Positions 55,514 to 63,945 of a stretch of 64,000 nucleotides of DNA are shown piece by piece. Location: assembly GCA_018222405.1 (NCBI GenBank), contig JAAFAI010000020.1:28589-92588 (forward strand), given 5' to 3'. Position 1 is the stretch's first letter. The number at the start of each line of letters is the position of its first letter. This DNA comes from Gammaproteobacteria bacterium. GTDB lineage: Bacteria; Pseudomonadota; Gammaproteobacteria; Enterobacterales; Alteromonadaceae. The position numbers and the translations under genes were made by a program. The notes under the pieces are model-generated. The model was not told where the DNA came from. It made no database searches and saw only the letters and a list, made by a program, of their open reading frames with translations.

Positions 55514-56062
55514 TTATGCTTGAGGTTCTGGTGTTACACCGCGCTTTTTCAGTCCCCATTTTTCGGAAACCGGCCCATCATAGCCAAGTGGTGCCCAGGT
55601 AGTCGGAATTGCCCAATAAGCCAGCACCGTGAGCTTTTTTATGCCCATGGACAAGGCGCGGTGAGGGGCTACATGGGAGTCTGACCAGGCATCAACAAAT
55701 TCAGTCGCCTGAGCATCTGATAGATGTGTAAACGGCTTGCCGTAGTTTTTCTCTGCACTTTGGTTAAAGTAATGAATTCCCTGATTGAGTCCTTTTCTGA
55801 TATGCGCTGGCATCCCGGCAAGCAGCGCACCTTCGATAGTGGCAATAACGGGTAGCGTAGCCGGATCAACCAGAGTACTACCTTCAGTCGGTAATGCGAT
55901 GGCCAGCATTTTTTTAAACACGGCCTGCTCAGTACTGTCCATTTTCTTTTCATTAGTCAGTACACCAGCCATAACTTGCATAGATGAGCACGCCATAACT
56001 GTTGCGGTCATGGCCGTTGCAATTTTCAAAAACTGCCTGCGTTGAGTATTGATTTGTGACAT
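55514..56062 (-). CDS. Tat-signal small subunit of the GMC dehydrogenase
   Basis: This is a 182-residue protein with a twin-arginine signal (QRRQFLKIATAMTATVMACS, RR at residues 8-9). Its length and the LPTEGSTLVDPATLPVIATI pattern resemble gluconate 2-dehydrogenase subunit 3 (gamma), whose signal carries the flavoprotein partner across the membrane. The C-terminus has PTTWAPLGYDGPVSEKWG. It is the first gene of the operon, 20 bases before the GMC gene start, and sits 45 bases behind a sigma-54 promoter. Confidence 0.85.
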   Translation of the reverse strand: MSQINTQRRQFLKIATAMTATVMACSSMQVMAGVLTNEKKMDSTEQAVFKKMLAIALPTEGSTLVDPATLPVIATIEGALLAGMPAHIRKGLNQGIHYFNQSAEKNYGKPFTHLSDAQATEFVDAWSDSHVAPHRALSMGIKKLTVLAYWAIPTTWAPLGYDGPVSEKWGLKKRGVTPEPQA

Positions 56063-56106
56063 AGGATTGCCCTTGTTGTTGTAATAGCGATCTCACAATG
56101 AGTAAG

Positions 56107-56121
56107 GCAGCGACTGTGCCA
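56107..56121 (-). promoter_or_regulatory. sigma-54 promoter of the GMC/aldehyde operon
   Basis: The minus-strand sequence TGGCACAGTCGCTGC has the -24 GG and -12 GC with exactly 10 bases between, and matches TGGCAC-N5-TTGC at 9 of 10 fixed positions. It ends 45 bases before the Tat subunit ATG. Confidence 0.85.
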
Positions 56122-56182
56122 AAAGTTAAAATTTAGTTAAATTTATGATTTATAAAGATTATTATTTTAAAGAGGAGAGGGC

Positions 56183-56203
56183 GGTGTCTCATATTGAGAC
56201 ACC
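56183..56203. promoter_or_regulatory. palindromic upstream activator site of the sigma-54 regulator
   Basis: GGTGTCTC-N5-GAGACACC is a perfect 8-base inverted repeat. Its centre is 85 bases upstream of the -12 element, a usual distance for an enhancer. A matching element occurs at 59361. Confidence 0.75.
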
Positions 56204-56221
56204 TTTTATGGTATCGGCGTC

Positions 56222-58129
56222 TCAGTTTAGAACGCTTGAATCACGTTCTTTTGCGAGTTTTCTATAAAGGGTGGCGCGGGATATGCCTAACCGCTTGGCC
56301 GCCTTGCTCATATTGCCATTGCAGTCATCAACCACCTGAGTGATTAATCGCTTGTTTGCTTGAGCCAACAATCGTCCTGATTGCTCTGATTCAGCATTGT
56401 CTTGCCATAGCGGGTCTGATAAATCGCTCTGACATTGGTGGTATTCCTCTGGTATTTCATCGAGGTGAACGATGCTGCTGCCCTCACCAATAGCATCTGC
56501 ATAAAGCAATACGTTTCTCAGCTCACGAATATTTCCCGGCCAGGTGTAACCGTTAATAAACTGTGCGACTTCGTCACTTAGTGCTTGTTTTATCTCACAG
56601 TCACGAGCCAGAATAGCGTTTGCAATGGCGAGCTTATCCATTCTGTCTCGTAAGGGCTTTATAAAGACTGAGATACCTTTTAAACGAAAATACAAATCTT
56701 GTCTGAAGCGGCCATCTTCGATGGCTTGTTCCAGGTTTACATTGGTTGCGCAAATAAGTTGAAAGTCTACCTTTTGCTCCCTCGCTGATCCCAGTGGACT
56801 CACTTCACGAGTTTCCAACACTCGCAATAAGCGGCTTTGTAAGGTTAAAGGCATGTCACCTATTTCATCCAGGAACAACGTTCCCTTATCTGACTCGGCA
56901 ATTCGCCCTTTAAAGCCTTTTTTGTCGGCGCCGGTAAAAGCCCCGGCCTGATAACCAAATAACTCGCTTTCTATTAGATTTTCTGGAATAGACGCGCAGT
57001 TGATAGAGATAAATTTACCGCTGCATTTTGATGCGTCATGCAGATAGCGAGCTGTTACTTCTTTGCCCACACCTGACTCGCCATGCAACATAACAGGCAG
57101 TCGGTTAATCACCCGCACTGCACGTTTTATGGTTTGATTTAACTGATCATCACCAAAGTCACCTGTTATGTCGGTGGACGATTGATTGTTGATGGGGGGC
57201 AGGTGAATCCCAGTATCACTCTGCGGGACAAACTGTGGGGTGTTTATTACCCGTGTTGCTAACGTGACGCCAGAATGTAACTGCAGATAAAATGGCTCAC
57301 CGGCGGCGGCACGATTGCTTGTAATGATCGTGAAATCTGTGCTGAAAACGGCATCAAAATAGGTTTCACAATAGCGATTTTGACCGGTAATGAAATTTGA
57401 TGCGGCTTCATTACAGCCGGAGACTTTGCCATCGGGTGTAATGGCCAACAATAAATTCGTGATATCACCAAACTGACCCGAGGAAGGAATGACTTCTATA
57501 ACAAACGTATCCTGCAGGTTGAGGATTAACGATTTCTGAATATTTTTGGCGCAGGTCTCCAACATATAAAACACGGCCATATCATTGATTGGGTGTTCAT
57601 TAGTAATATCCAGCGACCCACAAACCTGGCCGCTATGGTCGAAAACCGGGACCGCAGCACAATTAAAGGAATGATGTTGGTTTTTAAAGTGTTCGGCGCC
57701 AAACACGCGGCTAAATTTCTTGCTGTTTAAAGCGCATGACATCGCCGTTGTACCTACGGCCTCTTCGTTTAACACCACACCGTCAATGAAAGCCGATTTT
57801 ATGCCGCTATTGGTAAGGCGTTCTGAGCGCCGAACCTGTAGAACATGACATTGCTGATCGGTAAGCAGTACAGACCAACCAGCGCCTGCAACGGCTCGAT
57901 AGAGTTGTTCGATATGACGATTGGATACCCGCAACAAGCTTTCATGTTGATACTTCAGTTGATCCAGCGTGTCCGGTTTAACATGGCGATATTCAATATT
58001 GCCAGACATGGGGATAGTTTTATCCATACAGCGTAGCCAGGAATCTCGTATTGTACCTGGGAGTTTATTGGCAACCTGAACTTCGCCGTCATAGAAACGC
58101 TTATGGATTGTGCTCAATTCACTATTCAT
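56222..58129 (-). CDS. AcoR-type sigma-54-dependent activator
   Basis: This is a 635-residue enhancer-binding protein. Residues ~60-200 form a GAF-like sensor ([13 protein letters not shown] and [20 protein letters not shown], typical of AcoR). A second variable segment spans ~210-300. The AAA+ core has Walker A GESGVGKE (350-357), GAFTGA (396-401) and Walker [10 protein letters not shown] (417-425). A Fis-type HTH ([20 protein letters not shown]) covers ~606-625. It lacks a receiver domain, so a small molecule is the likely signal, possibly the alcohol or aldehyde. It lies between its two likely target operons. Confidence 0.92.
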   Translation of the reverse strand: MNSELSTIHKRFYDGEVQVANKLPGTIRDSWLRCMDKTIPMSGNIEYRHVKPDTLDQLKYQHESLLRVSNRHIEQLYRAVAGAGWSVLLTDQQCHVLQVRRSERLTNSGIKSAFIDGVVLNEEAVGTTAMSCALNSKKFSRVFGAEHFKNQHHSFNCAAVPVFDHSGQVCGSLDITNEHPINDMAVFYMLETCAKNIQKSLILNLQDTFVIEVIPSSGQFGDITNLLLAITPDGKVSGCNEAASNFITGQNRYCETYFDAVFSTDFTIITSNRAAAGEPFYLQLHSGVTLATRVINTPQFVPQSDTGIHLPPINNQSSTDITGDFGDDQLNQTIKRAVRVINRLPVMLHGESGVGKEVTARYLHDASKCSGKFISINCASIPENLIESELFGYQAGAFTGADKKGFKGRIAESDKGTLFLDEIGDMPLTLQSRLLRVLETREVSPLGSAREQKVDFQLICATNVNLEQAIEDGRFRQDLYFRLKGISVFIKPLRDRMDKLAIANAILARDCEIKQALSDEVAQFINGYTWPGNIRELRNVLLYADAIGEGSSIVHLDEIPEEYHQCQSDLSDPLWQDNAESEQSGRLLAQANKRLITQVVDDCNGNMSKAAKRLGISRATLYRKLAKERDSSVLN

Positions 58130-58270
58130 GATTACTACCTTGGCAGAATATGTCGGTATTCTTATATTCGTTGCGGCGTCTGAGCCGATGCTCGCTAACT
58201 CAGCAGAGTATCATGAATGTAAAATTATTGTAATTTATTTAATATGTGAACAATGGTTCGCAATGTGAAC

Positions 58271-58295
58271 AGGTGGTTGGGTTGTGCAACCACCT
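58271..58295 (-). terminator. hairpin after the outer-membrane protein gene
   Basis: AGGTGGTTG / CAACCACCT (9 bp, 7-base loop) lies about 26 bases after the stop of the gene at 58321. There is no U-tract on the minus strand, so termination is possible but not sure. Confidence 0.4.
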
Positions 58296-58320
58296 GCCGG
58301 GCAGACCTGAAGACAGCAGA

Positions 58321-59205
58321 TTAAAAGACTTTCACAAACCGTAAATTAATTCTGTCGTTTTCGAAGAAACCGTTATCCACAGATATACTGCGGCCATACT
58401 GAACCTGAACTTGTAAGTCTGGTTGCAAAAAGTGCTGCAGGGTTACCTGCCAGCGGTTGTTATCCAGTTCGTCATTTTGGTCTACTCCTTCAATTTGCGA
58501 TTCAGCGCCATAATCGTGGTAGTAGTTTAACGACGCAGTAGTAGTTGCGGACATGTGATAGTTTAAATGTACCTGATAACCATATTGATCATCCTGTGCG
58601 CGGGTAACACCGGATGCGCCAAAATCGTCGTTATCGCCAAAGAATGTATATTCACCAATCAGGTGTATTGAGAATTGCTCTGTGATGGGAGTAACCAAAG
58701 CAGCCTGCGTAATAAACTTGGTGCGGTTCTCACCAATATTTACCGGGCCTTTGCTTTCATCATAACTTCCCCACGGGAGTGATACCAATCCGGTTAAACC
58801 AAATGCCTGTTTTGTCTCCGGGTTATTGTATAACCAAATGGTTGCGCCAAGTATGGGATCGCCAATACCACTAGCAGAAATCTCCTGGCCCGCGGCGTTT
58901 AATTTTAGTTTTCCAAACGGCAAAATGACCTGTGGGTCAATAGTAAAGCCGCCTACTTCGATATAGTGTACCCAGCGCAGCAGGCCAATGTCGGCACTCA
59001 GAGTCGGGCCATTATCAACCTTTTGCCCGTTCACGTAGTACTCATCATGGTCAAACGATTGCAAGTATAGAATTCCCAGGTCAATGCCTGCTGGTAAGGG
59101 CGAATAGTCACCAGGATCAGTGGCAACCTGGGCGGCCTGAGTTGTGACACTCGTGCAAGTCAAAGCTAATGCGAGCAAGCTGGGTTTCATTAATGTGTTT
59201 TTCAT
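58321..59205 (-). CDS. outer-membrane transporter of the phenol MetA-pathway family (SphA-like)
   Basis: This is a 294-residue outer-membrane beta-barrel. The signal peptide is ~24 residues (MKNTLMKPSLLALALTCTSV...). DPGDYSPLPAGIDLGILYLQ is the characteristic start of the phenol-MetA-degradation family. The C-terminal strand ends in Phe (INLRFVKVF). Members lie beside aromatic degradation genes and are thought to help hydrophobic substrates enter. It has its own sigma-54 promoter and palindrome, which tie it to the adjacent activator and GMC operon. Confidence 0.85.
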   Translation of the reverse strand: MKNTLMKPSLLALALTCTSVTTQAAQVATDPGDYSPLPAGIDLGILYLQSFDHDEYYVNGQKVDNGPTLSADIGLLRWVHYIEVGGFTIDPQVILPFGKLKLNAAGQEISASGIGDPILGATIWLYNNPETKQAFGLTGLVSLPWGSYDESKGPVNIGENRTKFITQAALVTPITEQFSIHLIGEYTFFGDNDDFGASGVTRAQDDQYGYQVHLNYHMSATTTASLNYYHDYGAESQIEGVDQNDELDNNRWQVTLQHFLQPDLQVQVQYGRSISVDNGFFENDRINLRFVKVF

Positions 59206-59249
59206 ATTGTTATCCTTATCGTGTTAATGATTAACATCGGCCTGTTATC

Positions 59250-59264
59250 GCAATTAACATTCCA
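59250..59264 (-). promoter_or_regulatory. sigma-54 promoter of the outer-membrane protein gene
   Basis: The minus-strand sequence TGGAATGTTAATTGC has -24 GG and -12 GC spaced by 10 bases; the -12 box TTGC is perfect and the -24 box matches 4 of 6. It ends 45 bases before the ATG, the same distance as in the GMC operon. Confidence 0.75.
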
Positions 59265-59360
59265 TAAACAATAATTTTAATCATCTCATGGTGTTAGAAT
59301 TCAAACTAAGAAGTAAGAGACTGCAGAAGTGTTTTAAAATCGATCACATGTATTGGGTTG

Positions 59361-59377
59361 CGTCTCAAAATGAGACG
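59361..59377. promoter_or_regulatory. second palindromic upstream activator site
   Basis: CGTCTC-N5-GAGACG shares the TCTC-N5-GAGA core and spacing with the site at 56183. Its centre is 118 bases from the -12 element, 33 bases (about three helical turns) more than the other site, so the two are on the same helix face relative to their promoters. Confidence 0.72.
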
Positions 59378-60031
59378 GGGTAAAACAGCAATTTATGCAG
59401 AGTTTGAGTGGTGTTGATAGGACAAGCCTGCTCTGAGTTACCGCCCTCGAATCCGCAACATAGACGGTGGTTTTATCTTTTTACAAAATAGCGGGCAATA
59501 AACTGAACCGATTACCCGCAATTGAATTAGTTAGCAATTTGGAGAAAAGAGCGCTTGAGTAATAAGGGCCACAAACGCATTAACAGGTGACTAATTGGCC
59601 AGAAACGACCATACGATAGTCTCCCTGGCTTTTGGGTACCGACTAAAATGCGTAACGCAAAGATAACTAGTGCTGGTTAAAGCAGCTTTTCCGTGATCAT
59701 CGCAAAGTGAAAGCAATTACCGTGGAACGGAGGAAAGCCATGATAATCTTCACTGCAATAGTTTTTGACTTTTGCGTTGATGACAGTCATCAATCAGGTG
59801 ACTGCTTATATAGCCGGGAAATATTCACACAGTGTTTCAACTCGAGCTAAACAACGCTTTAGTTCACTCCACTTGAGCGTTAATAAGCCATAGCAGGCCT
59901 GCTTGTAATTTCTTTAAGTGTTTAATTTTAAATTAAAATTTCTCGAAAAATGGTAATCATTGCATGTTGGCCGACATATCAAAGCCGTCAAAACGCTAGC
60001 AAATTCAGGCCGGGTAAACGCCTGCTACCAT
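59378..60031. other. long non-coding stretch
   Basis: About 650 bases separate the second activator site from argO. Except for a 36-codon ORF at 59740 I see no coding signal, tRNA or clear repeat. It lies at the right border of the aromatic region. Confidence 0.5.
59740..59850 (+). CDS. possible 36-residue ORF
   Basis: An ATG preceded by CGGAGGAAAGCC, a strong ribosome site, opens a 36-codon frame (MIIFTAIVFDFCVDDSHQSG...) ending at TAA 59850. It has two Cys residues besides others, but no family is recognised. It may be a chance ORF or a remnant. Confidence 0.15.
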   Translation: MIIFTAIVFDFCVDDSHQSGDCLYSREIFTQCFNSS

Positions 60032-60631
60032 TTACAATACATCCAGTAATTTAATCGCAATCAGGATAAGAAATGCTGCAATTAAGCAATCGAAAACCTG
60101 CCAACGAAATGGGGAGTTGAGCCAGGTTTTTAATTTAGGTGCTAAGCAGGTGAGTACACTAAACCAAAAAACAGAGGCTAGCGTAGCACCAAACGCAAAT
60201 AGGTTCGGGTTTTCCTGCATGCCGCCGATATTGCCAAGAAGGATTACCGTATCCAGATACACGTGAGGGTTAAGCAAACTAATACTAAAAGCTGCCGCCG
60301 CGATTTGAAGCCGGGTTTGGTTAGCAGTCGGGGAAATGCTGAGTTGATAGTGCCGGTGGTACGCCCGATACAGCGCCTGACAGGCCAGCCAAAACAGAAA
60401 TAGTACGCCTCCCCACACAAAAACGGGCAGTAATGATGGCAGGTATGTTTGTATTTTTACGGCAAAAAAGACGCCTGAAATAATTAAGCCGACATCACAT
60501 AAAATACATACCGACGCGATAGTGAATCTGTAGTTACTGCGCATACTCTGGCTCAATACCCAGATATTCTGAGCACCAATAGCCACAATAAGACTAAGAC
60601 CCATTGTTAAACCGGTAAATAAAGATTCCAT
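60032..60631 (-). CDS. argO: LysE/ArgO-family amino acid exporter
   Basis: This is a 199-residue exporter with six TM helices. GLTMGLSLIVAIGAQNIWVLSQ near the start (quoted in part) and SLLNPHVYLDTVILLG are the LysE/ArgO signatures. ATG 60631 is chosen; a TTG at 60637 lies in the AGGTTG ribosome site. It is divergent from an ArgP-type regulator, as in enterobacteria, so it probably exports arginine and/or lysine. Confidence 0.9.
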   Translation of the reverse strand: MESLFTGLTMGLSLIVAIGAQNIWVLSQSMRSNYRFTIASVCILCDVGLIISGVFFAVKIQTYLPSLLPVFVWGGVLFLFWLACQALYRAYHRHYQLSISPTANQTRLQIAAAAFSISLLNPHVYLDTVILLGNIGGMQENPNLFAFGATLASVFWFSVLTCLAPKLKTWLNSPFRWQVFDCLIAAFLILIAIKLLDVL

Positions 60632-60739
60632 ACTCAACCTATGTGTGAAAGAAGTTTGCTTGCTAAAAAACGTAAGCAGAGTAGTGATGATTGATGTATG
60701 ATTCCAATGAATAATTTAAATGGTTCATGATTATTACTC

Positions 60740-61612
60740 ATGATTGATTATAATTTGCTTAGAGCACTGGAGGCGGTGGTTTCAAACAGAGGTTTTGAGC
60801 GTGCCGCGCAGAAGCTGTTCATCACTCAGTCAGCGGTTAGCCGACGTATAAAACAACTGGAAGAGTATATTGGTGAACCCGTTATTGTGCGCACGCAACC
60901 TCCTGTTGCTACCAGCGCGGGCCAGAGGTTATTAACTCACCTACAACATGTCATCCAGCTTGAGGCGGCATTGGGCGTTGCCAGTGAGACGCTAAATACG
61001 GCAGAACGAATTCTATCAGTGCGGATGGCTACCAATGCAGATTCACTGGCTACCTGGCTACCCAGAGCGCTGGCGCTGCCCGGTTATCAGTTTAGTTTTG
61101 ATTTCTTGGTAGAAGACCAGTCAGTCAGCCTGAAAAGAATGAAGCAGGGTGAGGTGATGGTGTGTATCTGCAGCAGTCCTGACGCGGTCAATGGAGGAAA
61201 AGTTGTCTACCTTGGGTCATTAAGGTATCGGGCGGTTGCTAGCCCCGACTTTATTGAACAATACACGACTAATCAGACAACTGATTTGCAGCAAGCACCT
61301 TGTTTAGTGTTTGATCACAATGACCGAACACAGCATGAATTTTTATTGCAGCACGCTAAGTTTGAACCGGAATATATTCATTGGTGTCCCTCATCTGAGG
61401 GGTTCAATCAGGCAATGTTGGCTGGTTTAGGGTATGGGATGTTACCAGAACTACAAATTGCAGATTCGATAGGCACCGGTAAACTCGTGGATCTTTTTCC
61501 CGGAGAATGCATGGACATTCCTCTGTATTGGCATTATTGGCAAACCGAAAGCCCTTATCTGCAAGCGTTGAGGGAATATGCCGTAAACGCCGCTAAAGCG
61601 TACCTGGTCTGA
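60740..61612 (+). CDS. argP: ArgP-type LysR regulator
   Basis: This 290-residue LysR protein resembles ArgP/IciA: NRGFERAAQKLFITQSAVSR (HTH, residues ~17-36) and RTQPPVATSAGQRLL. It is divergent from argO, the classical ArgP target, with 108 bases between. Its end overlaps the convergent LysR gene by 20 bases. Confidence 0.9.
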   Translation: MIDYNLLRALEAVVSNRGFERAAQKLFITQSAVSRRIKQLEEYIGEPVIVRTQPPVATSAGQRLLTHLQHVIQLEAALGVASETLNTAERILSVRMATNADSLATWLPRALALPGYQFSFDFLVEDQSVSLKRMKQGEVMVCICSSPDAVNGGKVVYLGSLRYRAVASPDFIEQYTTNQTTDLQQAPCLVFDHNDRTQHEFLLQHAKFEPEYIHWCPSSEGFNQAMLAGLGYGMLPELQIADSIGTGKLVDLFPGECMDIPLYWHYWQTESPYLQALREYAVNAAKAYLV

Positions 61613-62495
61613 CTTTTTGCTTGGTAAGGTACCTGAGTAATTCCGTAACGAGACTGCCCAATTCCTTATGCTTGTTAACACAAATCATTAAATCCCTTTT
61701 TGACCAGGTTTCATCTATCTCAATAATACTTAGCGCCAGTTCATGCTGGTGGCACACTGAATCATGCGGAACTATCGCTACGCCCACATTTGAACTTACC
61801 ATTCTGCAAACCGCATCAAAACTTTTCACCTGTGCCCTGATATTGAGATGTTTGTTGAGCATAGCGGCTTTATTCATAGTAAAAGTATGGATTGCAGAGC
61901 CCTCATTTAAAATCACGAAAGGGAAGTCAACCAGTTGATCAAACTTGATACTCTCTGCACCAGCTAGTTTATGCCGTGACGGTACAATTAAGACTAAACG
62001 ATCGTGCTTATATGGAAATAACATTACTTCGCTATTGAGCTCTTGTTCAGCGACTATCCCAATTTCAATTTCACCTTTTGCCACTGCATCGGCGATTTCA
62101 TCACTGCCGTGTTCCTCCAGAATAAGTTTTACGTGAGGATGAAGCTCCAGAAATTGTCCCAGGTCGTCAGGGAGATAGGTATGGATGGCATTGGTATTTG
62201 CCCAGAGCTTTACATGGGTCTGCATGCTATCTGTAAAGGGATAAAGTTCTGACTGCATTTGTTCAAGAGTGGCTAAGGCTTTTTTCGCGTGACGTAAGAC
62301 AATATCTCCGGCTTTCGTTAATGTTACGCCTCTGGGTTCTCTTACTAAAAGCTGTGTTTCAAGGTGAGCCTCCAGCTGTTTTATCCGGTGACTCGCCGAT
62401 GATGGCGCAAGGAAAACCAATTCAGCGCCTTTTGTCAGGTTATTCTGTTCTGCTACAGCAATAAATAATCGTAAATCTATCAGGTCAAATTTCAT
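61593..62495 (-). CDS. LysR-type regulator
   Basis: This is a 300-residue LysR protein. The HTH is NLTKGAELVFLAPSSASHRI (residues ~19-38) and the effector part includes ELEIGIVAEQE-like residues (IEIGIVAEQELNSEV) and VGVAIVPHDSV. It is divergent from an EamA exporter gene 107 bases away, which it probably controls. Effector is unknown. Confidence 0.88.
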   Translation of the reverse strand: MKFDLIDLRLFIAVAEQNNLTKGAELVFLAPSSASHRIKQLEAHLETQLLVREPRGVTLTKAGDIVLRHAKKALATLEQMQSELYPFTDSMQTHVKLWANTNAIHTYLPDDLGQFLELHPHVKLILEEHGSDEIADAVAKGEIEIGIVAEQELNSEVMLFPYKHDRLVLIVPSRHKLAGAESIKFDQLVDFPFVILNEGSAIHTFTMNKAAMLNKHLNIRAQVKSFDAVCRMVSSNVGVAIVPHDSVCHQHELALSIIEIDETWSKRDLMICVNKHKELGSLVTELLRYLTKQKVRPGTL

Positions 62496-62602
62496 AATTG
62501 ATTACCTTATTCGTCTTTTACGAACGCTAATTGGTAAATAAGCAATTCTTTTGTGAGTATGAAATATGGCATTGTAACGCCGTTTTTTGATCCGGAGTAG
62601 CA

Positions 62603-63514
62603 ATGTTGAAAGTACGTTTTTGGCAAGATAAAACAAGCCTGGGAGTGGCTTTTTCAATTCTGGCGGCCACCGGATTTTCGTTCAAGGCCATCTTTGTGAA
62701 GCAAGCCTATCTGGTAGCAAGCGTGGAACCTGTTACCCTTTTAAGCTTACGAATGCTTTTTTCATTACCGTTTTTTCTATTGATTAGTATTCCGGCGTTG
62801 AAAAATATTGGAAAGTTAACGTTTCGCGAGTTGCTACTGCTTATTTGCCTGGGGATTGCAGGATACTATGGGGCTTCCATACTGGACTTTATGGGGCTCG
62901 AGTATATATCGGCAGGCCTTGAGCGGATCATTCTATTTTCCTATCCGGCACTAACGATCATTCTGGGGATATGCTTTCTGGGAGCCCGGTTTGATAAACG
63001 CTTAGTGTTGCCCCTGTGTATGTGTACATTAGGGGTGGTATGCGCCTGCCTGAGCGATCTGCAAATCCACACCAGTACAGGGTCTGTTTGGCTGGGTATA
63101 TTATTTGTAGCGGGATCTGCGTTTTGTTATGCGTTCTACCAGGCTTTTTCAGAGCCAATGATCGAGAGAATTGGGGCAAAAGCCTTTTCTGTACTAGCGA
63201 TGCTGGTGTCTATTATGGCAGTAGAGTTGCATTTTTTCAGCCAGTTGCCCTTATCGGCGCTAAGGCAGCCTTCGAACGTTTATATCTTGTGTGCGATGAT
63301 GGCTGTGTTTTCAACGGTACTTCCGGTGTTTTTTCAATCTGCTGCGATCAAATATATTGGGGCTGCCAGGTCGGTGCTAATTAGTATGATAGGGCCTGCG
63401 CTAACACTGATTTTTGGCTGGCTGATCCTGGGGGAGGTTATTACGGGCTTACAGATAATTGGTATGTTGCTGGTATTAGTCGGGGTATTAACGATTAAAG
63501 GCAAACGCAATTAG
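62603..63514 (+). CDS. DMT-superfamily (EamA) transporter
   Basis: This is a 303-residue inner-membrane protein with about ten TM helices in two EamA repeats (starting near residues 12 and 155). SILAATGFSFKAIFVKQAY opens the first repeat; LILGEVITGLQIIGMLLVLVG closes the second. GGAG lies upstream of the ATG. Substrate is unknown; exporters of amino acids or metabolites are common in this family. Confidence 0.88.
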   Translation: MLKVRFWQDKTSLGVAFSILAATGFSFKAIFVKQAYLVASVEPVTLLSLRMLFSLPFFLLISIPALKNIGKLTFRELLLLICLGIAGYYGASILDFMGLEYISAGLERIILFSYPALTIILGICFLGARFDKRLVLPLCMCTLGVVCACLSDLQIHTSTGSVWLGILFVAGSAFCYAFYQAFSEPMIERIGAKAFSVLAMLVSIMAVELHFFSQLPLSALRQPSNVYILCAMMAVFSTVLPVFFQSAAIKYIGAARSVLISMIGPALTLIFGWLILGEVITGLQIIGMLLVLVGVLTIKGKRN

Positions 63515-63680
63515 GGGCTACTGGATAGACACGTTATTTGCGCATGGCACCTTTCATCAAGAGTTTTCCACTGCGCATATAATACGCCTGATGGGAGGCA
63601 TAGCTCAAAATGTCAATGTGCAACAATATTACGTAACTGCGGGGTAGGGCGGCAAGTGCAATGTCCGGTATTAATCCTGC

Positions 63681-63920
63681 CTCGCAATGATGGTATTGAA
63701 CCAGTGAATCGCACTAGCTATTGCATGTTTGATTATTTTTAGAGTTTGATAATAGGGATGGTGGACGTCTGCTGTGGCTCGCAACGAAGGTGTTGGACCA
63801 GTAAACGGTACAAAGAATACTTATGTTTGATTATTTTTAGAATTTGATAATAGGGATGGTGGACGTCTGCTGTGGCTTGCAACGAAGGTGTTGGACCAGT
63901 AAACGGTACAAAGAATACTT
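63681..63920. repeat. 98-base tandem repeat carrying tRNA 3'-end fragments
   Basis: Two full copies (63725-63822 and 63823-63920) are 98 bases each and differ at only two positions. A diverged partial copy precedes them (63681-63724, period 97). Both full copies contain ATGGTGGACG (63758 and 63856), the same bases as the 3' end of tRNA-Val at 63945. The partial copy has TTGAACCAGTGA, identical to the tRNA T-arm (63964-63975); the full copies have TTGGACCAGTAA. On the minus strand they lie just downstream of tRNA-Val. Confidence 0.9.
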
Positions 63921-63945
63921 ATTTTTAGATTATTTATAAGAGAGA

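Noticed and set aside
29512..59377. Integrative element boundaries around the aromatic region
   Set aside because: No integrase, transposase, tRNA or flanking direct repeat was found near 29.3 kb or 59.4 kb, so transfer is only a suspicion.
63681..63920. Repeat array considered as CRISPR
   Set aside because: The unit is 98 bases, copies are contiguous without variable spacers, and no cas genes are present; tRNA-derived tandem duplication fits better.
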